Positions 24,959 through 35,479 of a stretch of 64,000 nt of DNA are shown here, one piece after another (positions within the stretch are counted from its first letter, which is position 1; every line of letters begins with the position of its first letter). The notes below the pieces were generated by a model, which was not told the DNA's origin, searched no databases, and saw only the letters and a list, made by a program, of their open reading frames with translations. Source of the DNA: Caenorhabditis elegans (lineage: Eukaryota > Nematoda > Chromadorea > Rhabditida > Rhabditidae); the NCBI RefSeq assembly GCF_000002985.6, contig NC_003281.10, forward strand, positions 8,928,001 through 8,992,000. Reading direction: 5' to 3'. A program made the translations under genes and the position numbers.

Positions 24959-27900
24959 TTAATTGACGTCGTTGAGATTCAGGAACTTCTTTTCCAGGGA
25001 AACAGTTATTCGCAGGCCAGAGAGGACTTTTCTGAAAAATGGTTTTATTGGAATAACTTTCAACAAAAAAATTCAAGTGCTTACCCATTGTGCTTTAGCA
25101 TGAAGTCTTTGGCCTTGTCGTGAGCATTGAAGATGATTGAAACAACATCTTCATCCGATCTCCAGCATTTCTTGATCGGACCCAGCTCACTGGCAATAGC
25201 TTCAATCTTTTTTACGGCGGTTGGAAGTTGTTGGACTCCAGTAACGTTTACTGCCAGATATGCCTTTGTTTTGTCTTTCGAATTGGCATAGGCTGCAGAA
25301 GATGTATTTGTAGACACTGTAGTTGGGACTTCTTTCTTTTCAGAAACTGGAGCATGTCTTCTCTCCTCTTTCTTACGAACAATCTCCTCACGCTTTCGCT
25401 TTTGCTCATTTACTTGATCAATGTAATCATTTGATAAACCAAGAGCCTTTGCACTTTCCATCGCGGAATGTTTACTTTGCTCTTTTCTACGTTTGATGTC
25501 CTTGTCAGAATCTCGATGATAAGAGTCTCTTCTACGATCATCATGACGTTTTCTGTCATCTCGTCTTCCATCTCTTCTACCATCTCTTCTATAATCCTTT
25601 CGATCACGATCTTCACGAGGTCTCTTCCTATCATCTCTTCTTCTACGATCACTTCTTGAAGAACTTCTGGATCTTGAACGACCATCGCTTGAGCTGGAAG
25701 TACTGGAATATGATGAGCTTCTTCTCTTACGAGTGTCTCTGCCTCTTGATTTCGATTTCGTTGTGTTATTTAGGAATGCATTCACTTGATTCTCCCATCC
25801 CATTGGCATTCCAGCCATTCCACCACCAGCAGCCATTCTTGCTTGGTCCTGATAATTTGCTCCAAAACCAGCTCGTCCATGACTGGAAGGAACACCAATA
25901 AGTGGAATACCATTTGGAAGACGTGGAACAATATTGAGTTTAGGTTCCATGAACGATGGAGGTGGATAGAAGACTCGTTCAGCTTCACCTTCGATTCGTA
26001 GAATAACGCCTATTGGTTGGTCACCGCTCTTCATTGGATTGTTTGTGATGGTCTTATCGAACAGTGATGGAATTCCAGAACGCTTTGTCTGAAAAAAATA
26101 TTTATTTTTTAATTCTTGGAACGAAAATATCATTTTTGCGCCAAAAAAACGGTAACGTAATTTCAAAATCTTGGTAATTTTATGTTACAATCGAGTTTTT
26201 AATTGAAAAAAAAAATATTTTTATCGGACAGCTATTTAAAAATCTTTGAAAATTCTGCAGCAACAAAAGTTTGAAATTACAGTGCTCTTTAAAGGCACAC
26301 ACCTTTTTACATTTAACAAAAAAGTGTCGCTTCGAGACCGGGTACCGTGTTTTTGGCGCAAAAATCGCTATATTTCACGTCTGTGTAATATATAAATTTT
26401 AATAGCCGAGCATTTTTTACCTCATCTTGTCCATTTTCTTTCTTATTCTCATCTCCCTCTACTGAATCCTTTCGAGAACCTTTCTTTTCGGATGTATAGC
26501 GACTAGTTCGTTCTCTGCGATCTTCATCATCTTCCTCTTCATCATAATCCAATTCTTCCTTCTCACTTTCCAGTTCATCGTCTCCAGCTTCGTCTTCGTT
26601 TTCATCAGTCTGAAAAATTATTGGGTTCTTCTTTGATTTTTTTTTAACGAAGCATAAATGTGGTAGCTATGTGGTTGGTACTTTTTAGGATATTACTACT
26701 TCAGATAAGTTTCATCGATTAAAACATTCTTCCTAAAAGTTATCTCGCATTATTTCGTTGATTTAGGAATATTTTAAGTCAATAGGCATCCAATTTTGGC
26801 CATTTTTGAATGCCTATCGACTTAAAATGTGCCTAAATCAACGAATTCACGCGAGACCAACTAGATATGCATTGGTGATATAGTGATAATTCAATAACAA
26901 CTCAATTTCAGCTTCTGCAACAGATTCTGGCAAAATGTCTTTTTTTTAAATTTTGATTTGTCATAGAAAGTTTTGCATGCAATTTCCTCTTTTCTAGTAC
27001 GTTTCCTTCCAACTGACAAACAATAGCACTGGAGACACGTTCAGCGGTGTCTGAAATGGCTAACGACTGGATTTACTTTTGAATAAAGACAACTCTTTTC
27101 GTTGAATGACAGAGATACAAAAAGTGGCCACGTTTTGCTTTCAAATGGATGTTCTTGTATAATTAGGTCAAAACAGATGTAGCTCCATATATCAAAACGT
27201 GATCACTTCTTGTAGGTCTTTGTTCACATCAAGGATACAGCTTAACACGCGTAGTTTCTAATCTACTATTGACACAATTACTTTGCATTTTTGCTTCTCT
27301 CCATTGCAGTAAAATCTTACCTGTTCGAAACATTCTGAATTATCGATTATATTTTTGTGAGTTTATCGACATCAGCTTATATTTCATATACATTTATCTG
27401 TCGACAAAGAAATCCAAAAAACCCGATGATTTTTACAGTCATGGTAAAATGAAATATTTGTACAAAAAGTACCGCATTATGCTCGTATCAGAAATCGAAA
27501 ATAAAATTATCGAAATTATTGAAATTGTCCCGGAGAGCTGTCGAAACTTATTGGGTGGGGGGTATCGTCAAATGAGGGCCGGGTGGGATGTTCAAAAAAG
27601 AAAACTGGGGAGGATAGGGTGGGATACTATGGGCCGAAAAATATTTGTCTCGGGCACTGAGCCGAAGAAGTTAAACCGATTGAAATTTCATGAAAGAGGA
27701 TAAAAGTCGGAAATCAATCATAAAAATCATCAAACGAAGATGAATAAAGAATAATCGGAATGGGTTAGGAAGATCAGAATGGCAAAGGGGGTAACACAGA
27801 TTATAGAAGTGTAAAAATAGATATGTACACAACATTATCTTTTTGTGAAAATAATCTGGCAAACTTAGAGTTGTTTGATATGCAAAAATTGAAATTGAGG

Positions 27901-28184
27901 TGGGAACACGGGAATATCAGAGAAGGAATTTAACTTACTTGTTCGGGAACTGTATCAAGAATGTCTTCCTGATCGAAAGGCTCAGAAGAACCTAAAAGAT
28001 CATCGGTCGATTCTTGAGTACCTTTTCGAGACACGTCTCCGGCACCAAGAAGAAAATCCTCGTCGATTGCCTGAAAATTGGTATTCTTCAATGTGAACTT
28101 CGCAGTTTTGTATAATACCGTCAAACCATCATATTCTGTTGCTACTGGTTCGTTGAGAAGAAGATCCTCTTCGACAGTTGTCAT
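24959..28184 (-). CDS. Acidic / RS-rich protein with C-terminal RRM-like domain
   Basis: Four exons read from high to low: 28184-27939, 26609-26421, 26088-25085, 25031-24959; 503 residues. A TTTTTCAG lies 12 nt before the ATG (trans-splice type). Order: acidic N-terminus (about 1-145, with EELDYDEEEDDEDRRERT); a middle containing the Pro-rich YPPPSFMEPKLNIVPRLPNG; a strongly basic RS/RD block (KRRSSSYSSTSSSSDGRSRS onward, about 260-350); an Arg/Lys/Glu helix; and a C-terminal RRM-like fold from AYLAVNVTGVQQLP through LSGLRITVSL. This architecture suggests a nuclear RNA-binding or splicing-associated protein. I do not recognise the family with confidence; RBM33-like is one weak possibility. 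Intron 1 (26610-27938) is 1.3 kb. The 3' end overlaps the seb-2 3' UTR. Confidence 0.8.
26133..26364. repeat. Foldback repeat, CGGTCTC/GAGACC family, copy 3
   Basis: Lies in the 26089-26420 intron of the RS/RRM gene. The right arm is well preserved (GTGTCGCTTCGAGACCGGGT, then TTTTTGGCGCAAAAA); the left arm is shortened to TTTTTGCGCCAAAAAAACGG. Its core TACAGTGCTCTTTAAAGGC matches the other copies. Confidence 0.7.
26742..26856. repeat. Perfect-looking foldback in RS/RRM gene intron 1
   Basis: Arms of about 50 bp: CGTTGATTTAGGAATATTTT then AAGTCAATAGGCAT on the left, with the inverse ATGCCTATCGACTT then AAATCAACGAATTC on the right, around a short spacer TTTTGGCCA. It is a different family from the neighbouring repeats. 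Confidence 0.7.
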
Positions 28185-28572
28185 CGTTGATAACTTCTGA
28201 AAAATAATTGTAAAAATGAAAAGCAGCAGAAGAAAACGGATTAAGAAGCAGCTTACTGAAATACACATAGTTTTGTGGTAAGATCGAGTGAAAAAGGAAA
28301 TTTAACTATTTTTGAGAAAGAACTTATTTTTGAGTAATTAAATTAAGAAGAAATTATCGAATTGGTATGTCGAAAATAACGAAATACTTTCGAAAAAAAG
28401 AAAGGGTAGAGAAAAAAGCGCGCGCACTCACGCTGAAAAAATCGATATCGGGTACACGGCGACGCACAAATGCACATTGTCGACCGTAGTCAGTAAATAT
28501 TTTTAACCTCCAATTTAAATTTTATTCATTTATTTATTCAAATTTTCTATTTTATTCTCAGCCAGCAATATT
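28185..28572. promoter_or_regulatory. Head-to-head promoter region, RS/RRM gene and dCMP deaminase
   Basis: Only 388 bp separate the two start codons, which point away from each other. A GC-rich island (GCGCGCGCACTCACG, 28418-28432, and CGGCGACGCAC) stands out from AT-rich surroundings and is the likely shared core. Factor sites are not assignable. Confidence 0.5.
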
Positions 28573-29574
28573 ATGGTGCCACCCATTACATCTGATGAAT
28601 TTTGTGAAACTTCCGGCTGCTTTGGCGATTCTGCAAATCTTCACACAACCCTGGAACGGCTCAAAATCAATATAAATTCTGATGCCAAAAAGCTAGTCGA
28701 TACAAATGGTGATTTAAAGAAACATCAACGATTCCTTCGAATAGCAAAAGTGACGTCACTCCGGAGTAAGGATCCAAACACACAAGTTGGGTGTGTTATT
28801 GTGGATAAAGACAATTGCATTGTGTCGGTTGGATACAATGGATTTCCGATTGGGGTCGATGATGACGTTTTTCGATGGGATAAAGAAGATCCAGAAGACA
28901 ATAAACATCTTTATGTTGTTCATGCCGAGATGAATGCCATAATAAATAAAGTAAGTTTTATTATTTAATTTTTTGAAAAATTTGGTAGTTTCCATTGTTA
29001 CATTCTAGAACATTTATAAATTTATAATCTTTTTAAAAAATACTATTTTAGAAACGCAGATAACGTTCCACGGGTCTCGTTAGGTATTTTACGGCAAAAA
29101 CGTAAATTCTAACGTTTTCAATGATAAAAAACATTTTAAACATTGGCGAAATCGTCGAAACTAATTGAAAACGTTTAAATTTACGGTTTTGCCGCAAAAT
29201 ACCTAACGAGACCCATGGCTTGTGGGCGGAGCGTTACCAATTGGCTGCGGAGCACATTTCTACGTCGATTCCCAAAGCTTTCATTTTTGAGACAGTCACT
29301 TTTGAACTCATTATTTGAAAAGATTCCAAATTAAACTCTTCTTAATTAATATTTTCAGCGATGCACTACTCTTCACGATTGTACAGTCTACGTCACTTTG
29401 TTCCCTTGCAATAAATGCGCTCAAATGTTGATCCAGTCCCGAGTCAAAAAAGTCTACTTCCTAGAAAATCGTGATGAATTGGCATTTCGAGCTTCAAAAA
29501 AGATGCTCGATCATGCGAGGTTGCCATACGAACAAATTGTGATGCCACAAGAAGCTTATGTGATTGAATTATAA
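28573..29574 (+). CDS. Deoxycytidylate (dCMP) deaminase
   Basis: Two exons, 28573-28950 and 29359-29574; 197 residues. The zinc site of the cytidine/deoxycytidylate deaminase fold is complete: HAEMNA (His ligand plus catalytic Glu) at the end of exon 1 and PCNKCAQ (two Cys ligands) in exon 2. TQVGCVIVD and VGYNGFPIG are typical of dCMP deaminases. The enzyme converts dCMP to dUMP, feeding thymidylate synthesis. An N-terminal extension of about 55 residues precedes the catalytic core. AATAAA at 29710 gives a 3' UTR of about 150 nt. The intron contains a GGGTCTCGTTAGG foldback (29071-29215). From memory this is ZK643.2. Confidence 0.95.
29071..29215. repeat. Foldback repeat, GGGTCTCGTTAGGTA family, copy A
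   Basis: Inverted arms GGGTCTCGTTAGGTATTTT...CGGCAAAA and the mirror TTTTGCCG...ATACCTAACGAGACCC lie inside the dCMP deaminase intron. The downstream GGCGGAGCGTTACC also recurs next to copies B and C, so the full element probably extends to about 29280. Confidence 0.75.
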
Positions 29575-29753
29575 TGTGATTGCTGAATTTTTTAAATATT
29601 GTGCAATTTTGAGTCTGTAACATTATCCCTGATACATTTAAATATTTACGTGTATTTGTTTATTTTTCTAATCAGTACTTTTTTTCGCAATTACTAAAAA
29701 TCAGTTTTTAATAAAGCTTCATTGAAATTTGGTAAATGTTCAAAAGTAGTATG

Positions 29754-32693
29754 CTATTTGCAAATGTTACAACTTTTTGCGCAGGACTTCTGAACTTTAT
29801 CGTGGTCAAATTTCGAACAGAATCCCCGAGGCACCCAAATCGGGCACATTTTGTTGGCATCCTCACAGATGTTGCAAGCGTTGCAGGTTTTTGGACATAG
29901 GCGGTGCATCAGTGAAGAATATTCTTTTACGGAACATCGGTTTTGATTGTAAGAACAATCATTCGCCAAATCAGTACATTCTGAAATGATTTAAAGTTAT
30001 TACTTCATGGAGAATGCGTCTTTTGAAATCTACGTTCAAGCGCGCTCCACGGCCATATAAAAATGGTCCGCCTTAAAATTTTGGGTCTCGTTGGGAAAGT
30101 CATTTTGCGGTTTTGCCTGTCAAATACCTAACGAGACCCATGGTTCGGAGGCGGAGCGTTTTCAATTAGCTTTGAAGCGCTTTTTCGCCCTGATTTCAAA
30201 AGAGCACCCCAATAATATATTACCTTGTGTTCCAGTTCCTCCATTTCCTCCAGTTTTATTTTCCGGGTTTGTTCCATTATGCGGACATCTATTGCAAGTT
30301 GACGGACACTGTTCGGAAAGTTTATCGTAAAATTCCACTGAATTACAAAGTGTCTAAATAATTATATGTTAAATTTCTCTAGGTACATGTTCTATTATAC
30401 CTTTAGGTTTACGCAAATGTCAGGTTTGCTCTTGTCCGAACATAAATTGGCATTTTTTCGATTACACTTTCCACACGTTGCTGGACATTTTTCCTGAAAA
30501 ATTGAATATAGTCAGTTCACATAGAAATGTAGTATTACCTTCATAAGCTCACTAAACAATGCTGAGTTACATTCACCAGCAAGTGCTGTGCAGTTGAGAG
30601 TTGTATCGGGCTGTGGGTTGTTGCAAGTGTAGGATTCGCATGCATTGCATGTCACAAGGCAGTCCTGAAAAATCAGGTAGGAAATTTTGTGATGTTACAG
30701 TTCCCGCCCACGGACAAGAATAAATGTGTTAAGTCCTATGATAATTCCGCGAAATTTTGACATTTCAGTTTGAAGGCGCTGTCATTTTTCCGAGTGGGTC
30801 TGATGAAAATATTTAGAAGAATAGAGGGATTGAGCATATAAAGGGGTGAGTTACTGTAGTTTCTAAAGATGACCTAGTTCAAAACTTCAAAACTCGCAAA
30901 AAAGAACCGAAGAGATCGTTGCGAGACCAACCGAAAGAGTATACATGTGCCTTTAAACCGAAGTTTCCCGGTGTAACGATGATAGTATCTTTTGAAACAT
31001 TATTTTCAGATATAACACACATTTTTCTACATTTCTCTGTATTCAATGTATTAATTCATTTCTATGTATTAATTCAAAGAGTTCGCCAAAAACAATAATT
31101 CCTTGTTATTAGTTTTATTCAATGCTACCGTACACCTAGAATCATTTTGAACGTCGAATTATAGAAATTGGTAAGATCCTCAAAAATACTGCCACATCTA
31201 TCTTCTCGTTTCAAAAGTGCACAATCCTCAGCTACACTGAATATGGTTTTCAAAACTTTTTAAACTTAGATTTATGGAGAATATGGAATTTCAAATGTGC
31301 ACTGGTTTTCAAAACTTTTTAAACTGAGATTTATGGAGAATATGGAATTTCAAATGTGTACTGGTTTTCAAAACTTTTAAAACTGAGATTTATGGAGAAT
31401 ATGGAATTTCAAATGTGCACTGGTTTTCAAAACTTTTAAAACTGAGATTTATGGAGAATATGGAATTTCAAATGTGCACTGGTTTTCAAAACTTTTTAAA
31501 CTGAGATTTATGGAGAATATGGAATTTCAAATGTGCACTGGTTTTCAAAACTTTTTAAACTGAGATTTATGGAGAATATGGAATTTCAAATGTGCACTGG
31601 TTTTCAAAACTTTTTAAACTGAGATTTATGGAGAATATGGATTTTCAAATGTGCACTGGTTTTCAAAACTTTTTAAACTGAGATTTATGGAGAATATGGA
31701 ATTTCAAATGTGTACTGGTTTTCAAAACTTTTTAAACTGAGATTTATGGAGAATATGGAATTTCAAATGTGCACTGGTTTTCAAAACTTTTAAAACTGAG
31801 ATTTATGGAGAATATGGAATTTCAAATGTGCACTGGTTTTCAAAACTTTTAAAACTGAGATTTATGGAGAATATGGAATTTCAAATGTGCACTGGTTTTC
31901 AAAACTTTTAAAACTGAGATTTATGGAGAATATGGAATTTCAAATGTGTACTGGTTTTCAAAACTTTTTAAACTGAGATTTATGGAGAATATGGAATTTC
32001 AAATGTGCACTGGTTTTCAAAACTTTTAAAACTGAGATTTATGGAGAATATGGAATTTCAAATGTGCACTGGTTTTCAAAACTTTTAAAACTGAGATTTA
32101 TGGAGAATATGGAATTTCAAATGTGCACTGGTTTTCAAAACTTTTAAAACTGAGATTTATGGAGAATATGGAATTTCAAATGTGCACTGGTTTTCAAAAC
32201 TTTTTAAACTGAGATTTATGGAGAATATGGAATTTCAAATGTGCACTGGTTTTCAAAACTTTTTAAACTGAGATTTATGGAGAATATGGATTTTCAAATG
32301 TGCACTGGTTTTCAAAACTTTTTAAACTGAGATTTATGGAGAATATGGATTTTCAAATGTGCACTGGTTTTCAAAACTTTTTAAACTGAGATTTATGGAG
32401 AATATGGATTTTCAAATGTGCACTGGTTTTCAAAACTTTTTAAACTGAGATTTATGGAGAATATGGAATTTCAAATGAAAAAGTTTCCGCGCTGTTCTAC
32501 CCCGTATTATTAATTTTATTCAATGGTACCGTACTCCTAGCATCATTTTGAACGTCGAATTATAGCAATTGGTAAGATCCTCAAAAATACTGCCACATCT
32601 ATCTTCTCGTTTTGAGAGTGCACAATCTTCAGCTACACTGAATATCAGACCAATAAAGTTTAATATCAGAATGAGGAAGAAGATTCCACGCAT
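29754..32693 (-). CDS. Secreted protein with five ShKT domains
   Basis: Five exons, high to low: 32693-32535, 30664-30539, 30493-30401, 30353-30224, 29980-29754; 244 residues, phases agree. Residues 1-20 (MRGIFFLILILNFIGLIFSV) are a signal peptide. Five six-cysteine ShKT modules follow, each ending C-x3-C-x2-C: LVTCNAC, PATCGKC, PSTCNRC, PKTCNAC, AKSCNIC. The first three introns cut domains 1-3 between the third and fourth cysteine in phase 0. A Gly/Asn linker separates domains 3 and 4. In nematodes ShKT modules occur in secreted enzymes, surface and venom-like proteins; no enzymatic domain is present here, so function is unknown. Intron 1 (1.87 kb) carries a minisatellite and a partial copy of exon 1. 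I believe this is ZK643.6. Confidence 0.85.
30019..30203. repeat. Foldback repeat, GGGTCTCGTTAGGTA family, copy B
   Basis: A near-complete palindrome: outer arms TCTTTTGAAATC/GATTTCAAAAGA, then GCGCTCCA/GGCGGAGCG, then inner arms GGGTCTCGTT...TACCTAACGAGACCC. It sits in the last intron of the ShKT gene. Confidence 0.7.
31105..31244 (-). pseudogene. Partial duplicate of ShKT-gene exon 1
   Basis: About 140 bp closely matching 32505-32648, the distal part of exon 1 of the ShKT gene. It lacks the signal-peptide codons and the start. The third ShKT cysteine codon has become TTC (Phe). The reading frame is otherwise open up to the position of the exon 1 donor, which keeps a GT. It lies in intron 1, directly abutting the first minisatellite unit. 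Confidence 0.8.
31245..32483. repeat. Minisatellite: 21 tandem copies of a 59-bp unit
   Basis: Units start with GGTTTTCAAAACTTTT every 59 bp from 31245 to 32425 with no length change, i.e. 21 units. Internal variation is limited to a few sites (TGTGCAC/TGTGTAC, TTTTTAAAC/TTTTAAAAC, GGAATTT/GGATTTT), with runs of neighbouring identical variants indicating recent local expansion. It lies wholly in intron 1 of the ShKT gene, between the two exon 1 copies. Confidence 0.95.
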
Positions 32694-34294
32694 TTTAAGA
32701 ATTGTTCTGTTGAAAACTTCAATTGATCCTATCAATTTATAGACCTCAATTCTTTAGGACAGGTGCTCAAATATTAGGTTGAAGAGCACAAAAACAAAAT
32801 GTTTTTCCCCATTGTTTTCAGTAAATTTCTTTGTATTTCATTGGCAATAAAAGACTGTTTTTTGTGTCACAACAAAACAATTTCTTCATAGTGGGTGATA
32901 AGAAAGATACGCGTATTCATCTTCTCAAGTAATCCGTTAAGAATAAGAATTAGAATCAGTGCAATGGATTGAAGAGTGAATAACTGGTTAGATACCGATT
33001 GGTAGGCAGAGATATGGGATTAGGGAGGCAGCGAAAGTTGCGTCATCCAATGAAAATGGTCGAGGGCGCAAAGTTCTAGGATTTGAAATGAACGAGTTTA
33101 GGGGAAAACTAAGATTAGATTCAATTAATAGGTCTAACCAAGAGTGAGTGGTACTTGCCGTTCGGCAATCCGAATTTTTGGTAATTGGAAAAATCGAAAA
33201 TTGTGGAAATCGGAAACTACCGAAAGTGCCAAATTGCCTAAAATTTTCAAGCTCAATTACTACATTGTTCAAATAGCGAATAATTAGAACATTTATCTAT
33301 AAAAATTCTTGTAGAAAGCAAACTTTAAATATTAGAATATTACATCTCTAACAATTTCCAAATAGTGTGCAAATGGCACAAGGTTTTTCTACTGAATTAT
33401 TATTTTGGATAGTTTCTGAAATTATGCTATCTATTGTATAAATGTAAAGTATTGACAACGCGATATGTATTCCTCAAGTTTGATCTACTTAGAAGTTTTT
33501 GTCCACTTTTGTGGCCTTTCTCGTTTTTGAAATGGGTTAGCAAATAGAAATGAGGGTTTTTGTGTATTATTGGAACGCATTTAAAAATGAAATGTTTTAG
33601 TTTATGAAAAATAAAATGTGTAGTTTTAGGATTTTTAGACTTAAAAATGCACTTTCAATGGGCAATCTTTGACAAGTGAATGCAAATTAAATTTATTTCA
33701 AAAATGGATTCCGATGTAAGTGCCGAAATAAGTTTATGTAAAATGCCCATAAATGCATTATTCCTATATTTTACTGATGTACCAACCACTTAAAAAATAT
33801 TCTTAATTTTACCAATCCACCCCTAATAAATCTGAAACAACGATCACACAAGGTGTTTTGTTACGTCTCGACTATCTCCCTCCCTACTCAGATAAACGCT
33901 TTCAATTGATGTGATGATAGTAGAAGAACCATCTGAAATCCGAATAAAGATGTCGTAACTGGTAAGTGAGAACCGGTGTCATTCTGTGATAACAGTATAT
34001 GTCTGTGTGTATATGTTTTTGCCAAAACCAGACGTTTCGCGCAAGCAGTGGGCGGCGTCCCAAATTCTCCAAGACACACTACTTGTTCTTCTGCACTAGT
34101 AATTGCGATAAGTATATAAGATCGACTTGTTCTCCTAATAAGCATCATTCTTTCAGTCGCATCTTTTTAAAGCATCCTACTTTTTCGGTCACTTTTTTAT
34201 ATTTACCATCGATTATCTAGTTACCAAAGATCTGAGAATTCTGAAAAAACCTGAATTGTTCCCCAAATGTTGGTTTTTAGATAAAGATTTCAGA
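32694..34294. promoter_or_regulatory. Divergent intergenic region, ShKT gene and grl-25
   Basis: 1.6 kb with no supportable gene. A TTTCAACAG acceptor lies just upstream of the ShKT start codon on the minus strand, and GATTTCAG is directly before the grl-25 ATG. A TTGCCG/CGGCAA dispersed-repeat patch occurs at about 33155-33245. Regulatory sites are not recognisable by eye. Confidence 0.5.
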
Positions 34295-35479
34295 ATGGCT
34301 ACCTACCTTCGGTTGGTAGTTCTCTTCCTATTGACGATCCACGTTTCGTCATTCCTCTTCCCTAGCGCCGGAGGAGGAGGAGGTGGAGGTAGATTTGAAA
34401 ATCCCTTTTCTTAAAAATAATTTACGCATATTTTCAGGCGGCTGCGGTGGCGGCTGCGGTGGTGGCTGCGGTGGTGGCGGAGGATGTGCTCCACCACCTG
34501 CTCCGTGTGGAGGTGGATGTGGAGGTGGAGGTGGTGGCTGCGGAGGTGGCGGAGGATGTGCTCCACCACCTGCTCCGTGTGGAGGTGGATGTGGAGGTGG
34601 AGGAGGTGGATGCGGAGGTGGAGGTGGTGGCTGCGGAGGCGGCGGAGGATGCGGTGGAGGAGGCGGAGGATGCGGAGGAGGTGGCGGAGGATGCGGTGGA
34701 GGAGGTGGAGGATGCGGAGGAGGAGGTGGAGGATGCGGAGGAGGAGGCGGCGGAGGATGTGGTGGAGGATCCAGCGGAGGATGCGGTGGAGGATCTAGCG
34801 GAGGATGCGGAGGAGGAGGTGGCGGAGGATGCGGAGGAGGAGGCGGTGGAGGCTGTGGAGGAGGATCCAGCGGAGGAGGTGGATATGCTGTTGCACCATC
34901 AGGTGGAGGAGGATGCGGAGGAGGAGGATCAAGCGGAGGAGGTGGATATGCTGTTGCTCCATCAGGAGGAGGAGGATGCGGAGGTGGAGGATCCAGCGGT
35001 GGAGGAGGATATGCCTCGGCTCCATCCGGAGGCGGTGGATACGCAACTAGCGGAGGTAAGAACTTAGTTACGAATAATATCAAATCAGCACTGAAATGTT
35101 TCCAGGAGGAGGCAGCGGTGGATACGCTACCGGTGGAAGCTCTGGAGGAGGATATTCATCTGGAGGAAGCTCCGGCGGAGGATACTCAACTGGCGGAGGT
35201 ATAAACGCATTCTTTGATAATAATCAAACGTTAATTATTTCAGGAGGAGGATATGCCGGAGGAGGCGGAGGAGGCGGCGGAAGCAGCGGAGGATATGCCG
35301 GAAGCAGTGGTGGAGGAGGATATTCAGCCCCAGCTGCTGCTCCACCACCGCCACCTCCACCACCACCACCACCAGCTCCAGCTCCAGTGTCGAGCGGAGG
35401 AGGATACTCTGAACAAGCAAGTGGTGGTTCTTCTTACCCGTCACGCTTCAGATTCTCGCGCTTCTTCAACAAGGCATAA
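34295..35479 (+). CDS. Short Gly/Cys-rich form of the grl-25 locus (or a separate gene)
   Basis: If exon 4 is not spliced at the GC donor at 35417, the frame continues to TAA at 35477-35479 and ends with a basic tail (YPSRFRFSRFFNKA). The product has the signal peptide, Cys/Gly-rich and Pro-rich segments but no ground-like domain. It may be an alternative isoform, or an intron-retention artefact if the GC-AG intron is always used. Confidence 0.45.

Noticed and set aside
27269..27703. 144-residue + strand frame in intron 1 of the RS/RRM gene
   Set aside because: It starts in AT-rich intron sequence, has no domain, no trans-splice acceptor and no conserved composition. A nested gene is possible, but I cannot support it.
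31245..32483. Regular repeats considered as a CRISPR array
   Set aside because: Units are contiguous 59-bp tandem copies without unique spacers, and the DNA is eukaryotic.
34349..35083. 244-residue Pro/His-rich open frame on the minus strand
   Set aside because: It is the exact antisense of the GGC/GGA/GGT-repeat coding exon of grl-25; poly-Gly codons read backwards give Pro/His. No splice or start support.
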